Below, in pieces: positions 9,026 through 18,874 of a DNA stretch of 64,000 bases (within the stretch, counting starts at the first letter, position 1; each line of letters opens with the position of its first letter). Origin of the DNA: WTFY01 sp011523795 (GTDB taxonomy: Bacteria > Pseudomonadota > Gammaproteobacteria > UBA4575). A program made the position numbers and the translations under genes. The notes beneath the pieces were generated by a model. The model saw only the letters and a list, made by a program, of their open reading frames with translations. It was not told the origin of the DNA and did no database searches. The DNA lies in NCBI GenBank assembly GCA_965207475.1, contig OZ242278.1, positions 1,054,001 through 1,118,000 on the forward strand. Direction: 5' to 3'.

Positions 9026-11023
9026 CTAGTCAAGCATTTCCAGTGCACGCTCGACGATGTGATCGCTGGTGAATCCGAAATGCTGTAATACGGCTGCACC
9101 GGGAGCAGACATCCCGAACGTGGAGATCCCCAACGTGTCTCCCTCAAGCCCTACGTATTTTGACCAGTAGTCCGGCACACCCGCCTCAATTGCCAAGCGC
9201 CTGGTAATACTGGGAGGAAGGACTTCATGCCTGTAGCTCTCATCCTGAATATCGAATACATCCGTGCTCGGCATGGAAACTACCCGCACGTGCCTGCCCT
9301 GGGCAACCAGTTCCCTGCCTGCCTGCAGGGCTATGTCCAATTCCGAACCGGTGGCAATGAGTATGAGTTCCGGGGTATTGGCACAATCGAACAGCACATA
9401 TCCCCCACGGGAAATCAAGTCGACCTGTTCCGGACTACGAGGTATGAAAGGCAGGTTTTGGCGGGAAAAGACCAGGCAGGTCGGCCCGGCCCGGTGCTCG
9501 ATGGCAAATTTCCACGCCACCGCGGTTTCTACCGTATCGGCTGCACGCCATACAGACATGTTCGGGATATACCTGAGGGTTGCCATCTGCTCGACTGCCT
9601 GGTGGGTCGGACCATCCTCTCCCAGGCCTACTGAATCATGGGTGTATATGAAAATGTTCCGCAAGCCCATCAAGGACGCCATGCGCAGGGCATTGCGTGC
9701 ATATTCTGAAAATACAAGAAAGGTCGCCCCGTAAGGGATAAACCCGCCGTGCAAGGCCATTCCGGAATTGATTGCAGACATCCCGAACTCACGCACACCG
9801 TAAAAAATATAGTTTCCCGACTCGTGTGCAGCACTTACTGCCGAGGAACCTGACCACCAGGTATTGTTCGAACCGGTCAGATCTGCAGAACCGCCAATAA
9901 GCTCTGGCAGAAGGTTTGCGTACCCATCCAATGCCAACTCGGATGCCTTGCGCGTGGCCACTGTCTTTTCATCCGCAACGGCCTTCGCAATAACCTTGGC
10001 AGATTCCTCACCCCAGCCACCCGGCAATTCCCCCTGCATCCGCCTTGTAAACTCAGTGGCCAGTTCAGGATACTGCAAACGGTATTCCATGAATTTCTCA
10101 TCCCACTGAGATTGCCAAATACTGCCCTTATCCTTTGCATCCCACTTGCTGTATACGGATTCCGGAATATGAAAAGGTTCGTGCTGCCAGCCAATTGTGT
10201 CGCGCACCTGCACGACTTCCTGTGTCCCCAGCGGTGCACCGTGCGTCGCTGCCGTGCCCTGCTTGTTCGGAGCACCCCAGCCAATGACGGTTTTGCAACA
10301 AATCAGTGTTGGACGTTCCTGCTCGTCCCTGGCATCGTCAATCGCACGCCCAACGAGTTCTGCATCATGTCCGTCGACGCCGGCTATGACATGCCAGCCG
10401 TAGGATTCGAATCGCATGGGGGTATTGTCAGTAAACCAGCCCCTGACATCGCCGTCAATGGAAACCCCGTTGTCATCATAAAACACGATCAGTTTGCCCA
10501 GTCCGAGCGTACCCGCCAGTGAACACACCTCGTGCGAGATACCCTCCATCAGGCACCCATCTCCAGCAAACACATAGGTGTAGTGATTCACGATATCCAG
10601 CCCAGTCCGATTGAAGGTGGCAGCCAGGATCTTTTCTGCGAGTGCCATCCCGACGGCATTCGCCAGCCCCTGTCCGAGCGGACCGGTGGTCGTTTCCACT
10701 CCAGGGGTATCCCCGTACTCGGGATGGCCAGGAGTCATCGAATGCAGCTGCCTGAAGTTCCTGATCTCTTCCATGGGAACGTCATAGCCCGTCAGATGTA
10801 ACAGCGAATACAGCAGCATGGAGCCATGGCCGTTTGATAGCACAAAGCGGTCCCGGTCCGGCCAATGCGGATCTTTCGGGTTGTGTTGCAGATAATCATT
10901 CCAGAGTACTTCAGCGATATCGGCCATTCCCATGGGCATACCGGGATGACCCGAGTTTGCACTCTGTACAGCATCCATGCTCAGTGCACGGATCGCGTTT
11001 GCTAGTTCCCGACGATTTTCCAT
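9026..11023 (-). CDS. tkt: Transketolase
   Basis: 665 residues, full length, thiamine diphosphate and Mg dependent. It moves two-carbon units between sugar phosphates in the Calvin and pentose phosphate pathways. SANSGHPGMPMGMAD near residue 22, the TPP motif GDGCLMEGISHE, YDDNGVSIDG, and the central TGPLGQG are all family signatures. First gene of the minus-strand carbon cluster, so its upstream region (after 11023) should hold the main promoter. Confidence 0.96.
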   Translation of the reverse strand: MENRRELANAIRALSMDAVQSANSGHPGMPMGMADIAEVLWNDYLQHNPKDPHWPDRDRFVLSNGHGSMLLYSLLHLTGYDVPMEEIRNFRQLHSMTPGHPEYGDTPGVETTTGPLGQGLANAVGMALAEKILAATFNRTGLDIVNHYTYVFAGDGCLMEGISHEVCSLAGTLGLGKLIVFYDDNGVSIDGDVRGWFTDNTPMRFESYGWHVIAGVDGHDAELVGRAIDDARDEQERPTLICCKTVIGWGAPNKQGTAATHGAPLGTQEVVQVRDTIGWQHEPFHIPESVYSKWDAKDKGSIWQSQWDEKFMEYRLQYPELATEFTRRMQGELPGGWGEESAKVIAKAVADEKTVATRKASELALDGYANLLPELIGGSADLTGSNNTWWSGSSAVSAAHESGNYIFYGVREFGMSAINSGMALHGGFIPYGATFLVFSEYARNALRMASLMGLRNIFIYTHDSVGLGEDGPTHQAVEQMATLRYIPNMSVWRAADTVETAVAWKFAIEHRAGPTCLVFSRQNLPFIPRSPEQVDLISRGGYVLFDCANTPELILIATGSELDIALQAGRELVAQGRHVRVVSMPSTDVFDIQDESYRHEVLPPSITRRLAIEAGVPDYWSKYVGLEGDTLGISTFGMSAPGAAVLQHFGFTSDHIVERALEMLD

Positions 11024-11340
11024 CCAGACGATTCCTGCCAGCCATTACCGCTCGGCAGACATTAACTGCCATGGCGGCAAGCCTCAAATAGAAAAGGTCC
11101 TGCAAGCCACAGGACCCTCCATCCCGCATCCGGGGGCGCTATTGTGGAATAGTTGTTCCGTAAGGGCAACAGTTACTTGGCAAACAGCCTCAAAAATCAC
11201 AACACATTGACATCAGCCGTTCGCCTGGCCAGATCCAGATGAAAAGCGGGTATTCCCGAATCTGTACGGCTAGCCTGCATGACGCCGTCGCAATCATGGC
11301 ACCAGCTTCCTGCCAGGCAGTCCCTGCTGAAGCTCACGGA
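11024..11340. other. Intergenic region upstream of tkt
   Basis: About 317 bases without a recognisable gene. It holds the tkt leader and, on the same strand, a terminator-like hairpin (given separately) that probably ends transcription of the upstream Cache-like gene. No convincing -35/-10 pair was identified. Confidence 0.5.
11091..11116 (-). terminator. Rho-independent terminator (minus strand)
   Basis: On the minus strand a perfect 7-bp stem GGTCCTG...CAGGACC with a 7-base loop is followed directly by TTTTC. It lies downstream of the Cache-like secreted protein and before tkt, so it likely isolates the two transcripts. Confidence 0.65.
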
Positions 11341-11820
11341 TTATTCGACAGCACTGGCTGGCAGTCCTACCTGTACGATACGCCTCGTATCCACTCCAGC
11401 CACCCCGACATATTTGTACCGGGTTCCATCCAGATCGCGTGGCCGTACCTCCTGCTCGACCATGTCTGCCTGACCTGACAGCAGACGGGCAAACGGTGCT
11501 GCCTGTGCATCGGATTCAGGGTCTGTCGGAAAGGAAAAGCCCTGAGGCGGAGCACTGGAAAAAGCAATCCTGCCGGTTTCATCGCTGATCCAGAATTCAC
11601 CGATCACAGTCTGATCGGCAATCTTCGACAGCACCGCATTGATTGCATCAGCCGACATGCCGGCCCTCAGTGCAGCATCAACATAGTATGCTGCAAGCGT
11701 CGCCTGTGCCGCCATGTGCCGGCCTATGGCAGATTTGGAAAGCTCGGCCTCACCCGCCCATGCATTGCCGGTACCCGCCAGGCACAGACAGAATAGTAAC
11801 CACCCAAGTATCTTCCTCAT
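11341..11820 (-). CDS. Secreted Cache-like sensor domain protein
   Basis: 159 residues from the ATG at 11820, chosen for GGGGAG 7 bases upstream; a longer frame starting at 11880 lacks one. A signal peptide (MRKILGWLLFCLCLAGTGNAWA) gives a periplasmic protein. The rest resembles a lone Cache domain: a long helix (ATLAAYYVDAALRAGM), then IADQTVIGEFWISDETGRIAFSS, a beta segment like those in chemoreceptor ligand-binding regions, and a C-terminal RYKYVGVAGVDTRRIVQVG strand. There is no membrane anchor or signalling domain, so it may be a free binding protein. Function unknown. Confidence 0.7.
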   Translation of the reverse strand: MRKILGWLLFCLCLAGTGNAWAGEAELSKSAIGRHMAAQATLAAYYVDAALRAGMSADAINAVLSKIADQTVIGEFWISDETGRIAFSSAPPQGFSFPTDPESDAQAAPFARLLSGQADMVEQEVRPRDLDGTRYKYVGVAGVDTRRIVQVGLPASAVE

Positions 11821-12120
11821 AACAATCTCCCCAATCTCTAAAAATACAAGATGAATAAAACCGTACCATGTGGACTTCAAGCTGAAAACAGATTGTAAGC
11901 TCCCTAATTACGTCTAGGCAGTCTCTGGAGTTTATAGCCAGATCGACCATCGCCATCGACGAGCACGCATGACAAATTCCACTCCGGGATAGGAATGAAA
12001 TAACCCGTCTCTTCACCTAAGTTACAACAGGAGAATTTCTTCAGCAAACCTCATAATTCATGTTTCCGCTAGCAAACTCGCGATTACCGACTGAAACCAT
12101 GTATGGTGTCATTAAATCCG

Positions 12121-13194
12121 CTATGCCCGCACAGACTGCAGCTTATGTCTGTTCTGAATACCATCCGATCGAACCGGATAGAATTGTTCGCAATAGCGTC
12201 GATAGATCGCGATCTCCCCGTCAGATCGACACAATTGAGGGCGAGCTCTATACTGTTTTCTGCTCCAAATTGTTACATCCTGCAAAACGTCGCGCTTTTG
12301 CACAGACGCGAGTATTTTGCGCATGATCCTGGTACGCAAACCTACAGGAATAAATCGCATGCCAACGATCGGTCTCTTCGGCTTGCGTAATTCCCGCAGC
12401 TGCCCGACCAGCACCAAGTCTATGAACTTGCCATCAACAGGCGTTGCGAGTACCCACAGGCGCGCATCCATACCGAGAGTACGCTCATGAATCTGCACAA
12501 ATGAGTATCCCAGTCCAAAGACGTGGGTGGTGGCAGAAATATCAAACACAAATCTCATGATACCCGCTATGTTCTGTCTCCGTTTGAAGTCAAAGCAGCT
12601 TTCAAGGCAAACGCCTTTCACCGATACCGATGCTGTCCGGCTCACATTGCTGTAGCCATGCACGTACCTCAGGTGCGCCAGGTCCACGGCATTTTCGGTG
12701 GTTTCCTGGGGATGGCCAGGGAACCGCATGCTTCGAAATTCCAGTTCTCCCCAGTCAGGTCCAGTGGCCGGATCTTCGGGAAGACTCCACCAAGGAGGCC
12801 GTCCACCGTCCCCCCACCAAGCGAAGACGAGACCAAGCAGCTCCCGTGTTTCGAACACCTTGAGCTTGGCGGACTTGGGTGCTGGAGCAAAGGGGGTGGC
12901 AACACACTGGCCGGTTACATCGTACTGGAAACCGTGAAAAGGACACACGAGGCAACCTTTGCTTACACGGCCCCCGGTAGCAGGTCCCAGTTCAGAGCCC
13001 ATATGCGAGCATATCGATTCAGACACGCAGATACGTTCTTCATCATCGCACCAAACAACGATTTGTTCACCCAGCCAAGTCTTTTGAATCAGTTTTTCCT
13101 TCAGTATGAATCGACGGCTGGCTACGAAGTACCATCCCTCGGGAAACGGGAAAAGTAAGGAAAGGTCATTGCACTCGGTTTGACTTGTCTGCAT
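12121..13194 (-). CDS. Rieske non-heme iron oxygenase, alpha-subunit type
   Basis: 357 residues. The Rieske [2Fe-2S] ligands are visible as C62-S-H64 and C84-P-F-H87. The mononuclear iron site is D171-x2-H174-x4-H179 within AVDLAHLRYVHG, so both centres look intact. Such enzymes hydroxylate or demethylate aromatic, sterol or betaine-type substrates using electrons from a reductase. The general layout recalls the KshA/Neverland (sterol) group rather than dioxygenases with a small beta subunit, but this is a by-eye judgement. No reductase gene is adjacent. A decayed cytochrome P450 lies head-to-head, and the local sequence is more AT-rich than its neighbours, suggesting acquired DNA. Confidence 0.8.
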   Translation of the reverse strand: MQTSQTECNDLSLLFPFPEGWYFVASRRFILKEKLIQKTWLGEQIVVWCDDEERICVSESICSHMGSELGPATGGRVSKGCLVCPFHGFQYDVTGQCVATPFAPAPKSAKLKVFETRELLGLVFAWWGDGGRPPWWSLPEDPATGPDWGELEFRSMRFPGHPQETTENAVDLAHLRYVHGYSNVSRTASVSVKGVCLESCFDFKRRQNIAGIMRFVFDISATTHVFGLGYSFVQIHERTLGMDARLWVLATPVDGKFIDLVLVGQLRELRKPKRPIVGMRFIPVGLRTRIMRKILASVQKRDVLQDVTIWSRKQYRARPQLCRSDGEIAIYRRYCEQFYPVRSDGIQNRHKLQSVRA

Positions 13195-13449
13195 ATTTCC
13201 TAAATCCTGTGGTTAGACCAATGCGGTACCATCCAAGGCCAAGGGCTGCATAAAACATCGTGTCCCTAGTATACGAATATACAATGGGCTATTCTATATG
13301 ATAGAGGACGCACAATTTTATGTGATTTCTCGTCCTCGGAAGATGCAGCTTTTATGTGCATTCCGGCTACCTAAAGCTTGTCAGATTGAAACTAGAAGAG
13401 TGACAGATATCAAGCCCCCGGTTTGCGGTCAAAATTTTCCTTTATGTAA

Positions 13450-14082
13450 GCTATCACTTTCCCGATTGTGGCTTCAATGGTAGCCAGCATCTACCTCGGT
13501 AGTGGATTGGCTTTTACCCTGTACTCGATGATAAATCATCCCGATCTGTACGATAGAGTGCGTCAGGAAGCGGACTCACTGTTTGGAAATGGTAAAACTC
13601 TAAATGCTGAAGATTTCAACCCGTCAAATATTGATGTAACCCATCGAATATTTCTTGAAGCCGAATGCATGTATCCCGTTATTCCCTGGCAGTTACGAAC
13701 CGTGATGAGCCACTGCGTCATCGACGAATATGAGGTGCCCGCCAAAACCCGGTTATTGATTTGCCATACTGCCATACACTACATGGATGATCTGTTCAGG
13801 GATCCACAGAAGTTTGACATCAATCGCTACCAGCCTGGACGTCAAGAACATCTGGTTCCGTGTGCCTACTCTCCCTACGGCTTGGGCACGCACGCCTGTT
13901 TGGAGCATCGCTGGGTCGAATTACAGATGATGGTCAATCTTCTGCTAATCGCACATCACGTAAGGCTAGAACTGGAGCCTGAAAACTACAAGTTAGGAAT
14001 CAATCCCTTTCCCACAGCGGCACCGAACAAGAAGGTGAAGTTCAAGGTTGCCGAGATCAGAAACCCTGTGAACCTTCATTAA
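13450..14082 (+). pseudogene. Cytochrome P450, C-terminal remnant
   Basis: The open frame begins after a TAA at 13447; from the GTG at 13468 it encodes 204 residues, about half a P450. It starts at helix I (YLGSGLAFTLYSMINHPDLYDRVRQEA) and runs through the K helix, a DINRYQPGR segment and the heme loop YSPYGLGTHACLEHR with the cysteine ligand at 144. The invariant ExxR Arg is replaced: the KEALRMYP-type segment reads EAECMYP (E64, C67), and the Gly after the heme Cys is Glu. The upstream 270 bases do not encode the missing N-terminal half in any frame I could recognise. The combination indicates a dead 5'-truncated gene. The C-terminal tail recalls the CYP7/CYP8/CYP51 type. Confidence 0.72.
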
Positions 14083-14420
14083 AACAAGCTCCGAGTCCTA
14101 CCATGGACAAATCGGTTTCGTAGAAAAATCAATCTGCCCTGACCTAGCCCTTTCAAAGGTAGCGTGAAATCAGCTTCCTGCCGAGTTCGAAAACGGAACT
14201 CGTCGAACACATGCATTCCACGTTTCCTCCAAGGGAATACCCACAATGCAAACTCAAAACACGGACAGACTGCTAGAGCACGAATGTTCAACTCAAAAGT
14301 AAATCATTACAGCCTTTGTCACCTGCCTGGACAATATCCCAGACTTTTCGAAGAGGTAACCATTAGCATGCCCCTTCACGGCAATTTTTGAAAATGCAAA
14401 TCATGGCTATGTGGCAGTAT
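14083..14420. other. Intergenic, no gene recognised
   Basis: 338 bases between the P450 remnant and the 3' end of the RND pump gene. Short frames exist on both strands but none shows a ribosome site or a recognisable domain. It may be further debris of the acquired patch. Confidence 0.4.
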
Positions 14421-17400
14421 TCAGTTTGCGGTGTTAGTGACTGCTGTGGAGGTGAGAGCACTTATTTCATCACGTCGAATTCTTCTGTGTAGGTGCATCG
14501 CCATCAGTGCAGGCACGAGCATCATCAGTATGGCCGTGGTGACGAGAATACCGAAACCGAGTGATGCAGCAAACGGAATCAGGAACTGCGCTTGAATAGC
14601 ACGTTCAAGTATGAGAGGTGTGAACCCGAGGAAGGTGGTCACAGAAGTGAGCAAGATTGGACGAAAGCGCCCCTTGGCGCCCTCGATGATCGCGGTCCGT
14701 GCAGGGACACCTTCATCGAGCTTTTGGTCGATGAAATCGATCATCACCAGGGAGTCATTTACGACGACACCGCTCAGACCAAAGATGCCCATGAAGGATG
14801 CAGCACTCATGGCAATTCCCAAAACCAAGTGGCCCAAGATCGCACCGATGAGTCCGAACGGGATAATCGCCATGATGATAAATGGCTTGGTATAGGAACG
14901 AAGGGGGATGGCGAGCAGCGCAAAGATCATGAGCATAGCAATTGCAAACCCACGCTTCAGCGAGTCCAATGATTCAATCTGCTCCTGTTGTTCACCCCCA
15001 AATGTATATGTCAGGCCTGGATACGCCTCCATGAGTTCCCCTAGGATCGAATTGGCCAAAATAGTGTTAGCTTCCCCGCCGGTAATTACAGTCTGATCAA
15101 TGTCTGCGGTGACCGTAATGACACGCTGTCCGTCCTTACGACGGACCGCTGGTGGTGAAATACCTGATTTGAGCCTGGCCACCTGGCTTAGCGGAACTTC
15201 TGCCCCACTTGGCGTACGGACCAGATACCCTTCAACATCGGTGATGGCATTTCGCTCATCTGCGGGCAGGCGCACATAAACCCGAACCTCTTCCCGCCCT
15301 CGCTGTACCCGCAAGGCTTCCGCGCCAAAGAACGCAGAACGTGCCTGTAGAGCCATCCCCTCAAGCGTTAGCCCAAGTGTACGCGCTTCAGGCCGTAACT
15401 CGAGCTGGATCTCCCTGACTCCCGGTGTATGGTCGGAGCGTACATCAAAGACACCTTCCAGTTCGCGCAAGCCATGAACTACGGATTCTGCGATTTGGTT
15501 AAGACGTTCCGGGTCCGGATGCGACAGCACCGCCTCGATAGGATTGCCCAGATCGAAAACCTTGCCGCTGAAAGCAATTCCACGAACATAAGGTAGAATG
15601 CCCACCTCTTCCCGCCATGCCTGTGCAACGGCTCCGGTAGAGATCTCCCGTTGCTGTGCACTCAACAGCTTGAATTCGATGGTGGCGATATTGGCTTGCG
15701 GGTTCAGTGAAAGTTTTGGCGCAAGCCCACCTCCCTCGACACGCGGTCCCTGGCCAACCGTCACGGTTACACCGGAAAGCAAGGGAGGTGCACCCTCTGG
15801 CCTGTCGCGTGAAATTCGCTCAATCACACGGTGCCCCGCCATCTCTAGTTCCATCGCTACCTCGTACGTCCTTTGCGCAGTCGTTCCATCCGGCATTTCA
15901 AGACTTGCTGTCACGAAGTCGCCCTCCACCACATCAGCGAATGTTGTTTTGACTATACCCGCTGGTATCAGGGAAATACTGAGGATGAGCATACCTATAG
16001 CGCCCGCTAGCGTTACTGCGGGCTGGGCTGTCGCAAACCGCAGCGCATGATGCAGGAAGCCCCTCAGAAATTTATTTAGCAGGCGGTCGACATTGCCTTG
16101 GATCCAGGCAAAGAACCGGCTGACAAAATTCGTCGGCACCCATTCGGGACCGTGCAGATGGGACAGGTGGTTAGGCAGTACAAGCAGTGATTCAATCAAA
16201 GAAATCAACAACATTGCGATAATAATTATCGGCAATGCCTTCCATACCTGTCCAATGCCTCCAGGTATAAAGAACAACGGGGTGAATGCTGCGACTGAAG
16301 TAAGTACAGCAAATGTCAAAGGCACTTTTATGCGTCGAGTACCACGTATCGCTGCAACGACACCAGGTGTACCTCGCTTGCGTTCATAGTGGATATGCTC
16401 GGCTACAACAATTGCATCATCCACCACAATGCCGATGGCCAGGACAAATGCGAACAAAGATACGGTATTAATTGAAATATCAGCTGCTAACATGACAGCC
16501 AAAGCACCGATCCCTGATACAGCCAAGCCAGCAGCCACCCACACAGCGAGCCGGATTTCCAGAAACAAAGCCAGTGCAACTAGGACCAGCAACAAGCCCA
16601 GAGTGCCATTCTTCAAAAGAAGGTTGACGCGTTCCTTGTAGTCCTGAGAGTCATCATTCCAGATCGTGACTCCCACACCATCAGGAAGGGATGGGATGAT
16701 CACATTTGCAACGTGTTCTCGCACAGCCGTGGTAACATCCATCACCTGTTCCCCATCAGCCCTGAAGACCTCGACAAATGCGGCTGGTTGATCTTGGTGA
16801 CGTATGATCAGATCGGTGTCCTGGAAATCGTCATGCACTTTGGCAATATCACCCAGTCGCACAACCGTACCGTCGCTACGGCTGAGAACTACGATTTCCT
16901 CAAAATCCTGTTGATCGTAGCGCTGACCGAGAGTACGCACACGCACCTGCGCATCCTGGGTTTCGATGCTACCTGCTGACAGGTCGAGGGAACCATGGCG
17001 AATCGTATTCGCAATGTCAGCCAAGGTAAGCCCCAAGGCACGCAGATTGTACTGTGGTACCTCGATTGAGATTTCATAATCTCGCACACCACTGGTCTCA
17101 ACCGATGACACTGTAGGAAGAGAAGCGAGTTCATCCTCAATTTGGTATGCCAATTCCTTGAGAGAACGCTCGGAGATGTTGCCATAGACAAGTAGGCGAA
17201 TTACGCTCTGGTAGTTAGTCATTTCCCTGAACTCTGGACGTTCAGCAACCGCAGGAAAGGACTGGATTCGGCCAACTACAGTTTTGATCTCATCCAGCAT
17301 GCGCCCCATATCTGTGCCAGATTTCAGTTCGGCACGAACCGATGCCATCCCTGGAGCTGCCATTGACTTCACTCTTTTAACATCATCCAGTGAATTGACC

Positions 17401-17642
17401 TGCTCTTCGACTTTGACAATGATCGACTCTTCCACCTCCTCTGGTGTAGCACCGGGGTAGGCTACAGAAACTTCGATAGTATTAAACGATACCGTGGACC
17501 ATGACTCTCGCTCCAGACCGGTCAGTGCAACCAGGCCTGCTGCCAAGATTGCAAACATGAACAGATTGGCAGCGACGCTATTACTCGCCATATAGGCGAT
17601 CGGGCCGCCCGGCTCTCCCAGATGACTGCCTATCCGGCTCAT
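14421..17642 (-). CDS. RND efflux pump, inner-membrane permease (AcrB-like)
   Basis: 1073 residues, a full-length resistance-nodulation-division transporter. Helix 1 follows a short N-terminus, then EVSVAYPGATPEEVEESI, the typical RND porter-domain opening. The helix 4 proton relay is visible in AIGIVVDDAIVVAEHI (two Asp). The second half repeats the pattern, ending FGLSGVVVNDSLVMIDFI and VTTFLGFTPLI. The start overlaps the adaptor stop by 4 bases (ATGA). It would use proton influx to expel drugs, lipids or metal complexes; the substrate cannot be inferred. No regulator gene adjoins the operon. Confidence 0.93.
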   Translation of the reverse strand: MSRIGSHLGEPGGPIAYMASNSVAANLFMFAILAAGLVALTGLERESWSTVSFNTIEVSVAYPGATPEEVEESIIVKVEEQVNSLDDVKRVKSMAAPGMASVRAELKSGTDMGRMLDEIKTVVGRIQSFPAVAERPEFREMTNYQSVIRLLVYGNISERSLKELAYQIEDELASLPTVSSVETSGVRDYEISIEVPQYNLRALGLTLADIANTIRHGSLDLSAGSIETQDAQVRVRTLGQRYDQQDFEEIVVLSRSDGTVVRLGDIAKVHDDFQDTDLIIRHQDQPAAFVEVFRADGEQVMDVTTAVREHVANVIIPSLPDGVGVTIWNDDSQDYKERVNLLLKNGTLGLLLVLVALALFLEIRLAVWVAAGLAVSGIGALAVMLAADISINTVSLFAFVLAIGIVVDDAIVVAEHIHYERKRGTPGVVAAIRGTRRIKVPLTFAVLTSVAAFTPLFFIPGGIGQVWKALPIIIIAMLLISLIESLLVLPNHLSHLHGPEWVPTNFVSRFFAWIQGNVDRLLNKFLRGFLHHALRFATAQPAVTLAGAIGMLILSISLIPAGIVKTTFADVVEGDFVTASLEMPDGTTAQRTYEVAMELEMAGHRVIERISRDRPEGAPPLLSGVTVTVGQGPRVEGGGLAPKLSLNPQANIATIEFKLLSAQQREISTGAVAQAWREEVGILPYVRGIAFSGKVFDLGNPIEAVLSHPDPERLNQIAESVVHGLRELEGVFDVRSDHTPGVREIQLELRPEARTLGLTLEGMALQARSAFFGAEALRVQRGREEVRVYVRLPADERNAITDVEGYLVRTPSGAEVPLSQVARLKSGISPPAVRRKDGQRVITVTADIDQTVITGGEANTILANSILGELMEAYPGLTYTFGGEQQEQIESLDSLKRGFAIAMLMIFALLAIPLRSYTKPFIIMAIIPFGLIGAILGHLVLGIAMSAASFMGIFGLSGVVVNDSLVMIDFIDQKLDEGVPARTAIIEGAKGRFRPILLTSVTTFLGFTPLILERAIQAQFLIPFAASLGFGILVTTAILMMLVPALMAMHLHRRIRRDEISALTSTAVTNTAN

Positions 17643-18868
17643 TGTTCCTTGGCGTCCAGAGTACGTACCTTCATGCCTTCAGTGGCAAACTGAATTCCAC
17701 CGATGACAACTGCCTGACCTTCTTCAAGAGCACCAGTCACAAAGACTTCATCATCGCCACGCTGCAAAATGTGTACCGGAACAATACTGACCCTCTGGTC
17801 GTTGCGTGCTACCCAAACCTCGTTACCCGGTTGCAGGGCTGAGCGGGGAACCCGGAAATAGCTCTCCGGTACAAGGCCCCGGATCTCTACCTCCACGAAC
17901 TTGCCTATCAGGAGTGGAGGGGTACGGTCGCGGTTACCGGGCCCGTCCAGCAAAGTACCTGCGGAAAACGGGTTGGGAACACGCACGATGACATCGGTAG
18001 TACGCGTCTGCTTATCAAGCGAGGCTTCAGCCCTGTCCACGTAACCGTCCCAAACGTAGCTGGCATCCCCGTATCTTGCCTTCACACGAGCAGGTACTCG
18101 TGGATTGCTGTCTCCTGCCTGCAACGCCCACAATCCAGGAATCATGGCAGTGTTGGCGTCGGACAGGGGTACGACCACCTCGACGGCGTCAGATGCAAAC
18201 AACCGCCCGACAGGTTGGCCAACTATCAGGAACTGCCCGATGTCCACCGACTCCTCACGCACATAACCGTCGAAAGGCGCCTTCACCCGCGTTCTGGACA
18301 AAGCCAGCTTGGCTTGAGCTACACGGGCTTCCTCACGTTTCAGTGCAGCCTGGGCCGCCTTCAACTGAGGCTCCTTCAGAACCAGGGGAGCCGCTAGATT
18401 GACTGAAGACCCTGACTCAAGTTGTCGACCAGAATATTGCTCGTATTCTGTGCGCGCCACAGTCGCTTGTTCCTCAGCCTCAAGCAGCGCGACCTTGCGG
18501 TCTTCGAGATCGGCCACAGCCTCGCGAAGACGGTACAGGTAATCTGCCTGTTCTATGCGAAAGATCGTTTCCCCGGCCTTGACTCGTCCCCCGCTATGAA
18601 AGCTCGGACTCATCCAGTCGACCCTGCCACTGACCTGTGTAGTAATTTCGATTTCCGCACTAGGCCGAACAGTTCCAGCACCATGCACGGGGATGGCCCC
18701 TACACCCGCGATCACCCGGGCCGACTGTACAAACGGGATTTGAGGAGGTTGTTCGCTTCGCTCTGGTTGGGGTGCAAGTGACACAAGATAGACCGCCAGT
18801 GCTCCCGCACCAACGATGATAGCTACCGCGGCCAAGTAGCCAATCAGTTTGCTCATTAGTCTGCTCAT
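17639..18868 (-). CDS. RND efflux periplasmic adaptor (membrane fusion protein)
   Basis: 409 residues. An N-terminal membrane anchor (LIGYLAAVAIIVGAGALAVYLV) is followed by a lipoyl half-motif (VSGRVDWMSPSFHSGGRVKAGETIFRIEQ), a coiled-coil hairpin around residues 105-185 with LEDRKVALLEAEEQA, the second lipoyl half (RTRVKAPFDGYVREE) and the beta-barrel domain. This is the AcrA/MexE architecture bridging pump and outer membrane channel. It starts 6 bases after the outer membrane gene's stop and overlaps the pump gene. Confidence 0.93.
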   Translation of the reverse strand: MSRLMSKLIGYLAAVAIIVGAGALAVYLVSLAPQPERSEQPPQIPFVQSARVIAGVGAIPVHGAGTVRPSAEIEITTQVSGRVDWMSPSFHSGGRVKAGETIFRIEQADYLYRLREAVADLEDRKVALLEAEEQATVARTEYEQYSGRQLESGSSVNLAAPLVLKEPQLKAAQAALKREEARVAQAKLALSRTRVKAPFDGYVREESVDIGQFLIVGQPVGRLFASDAVEVVVPLSDANTAMIPGLWALQAGDSNPRVPARVKARYGDASYVWDGYVDRAEASLDKQTRTTDVIVRVPNPFSAGTLLDGPGNRDRTPPLLIGKFVEVEIRGLVPESYFRVPRSALQPGNEVWVARNDQRVSIVPVHILQRGDDEVFVTGALEEGQAVVIGGIQFATEGMKVRTLDAKEQ

Positions 18869-18874
18869 GCTGGT

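Noticed and set aside
14079..14291. 70-residue minus-strand frame, possible transposase fragment
   Set aside because: No transposase motif, terminal repeats or target duplication could be seen.
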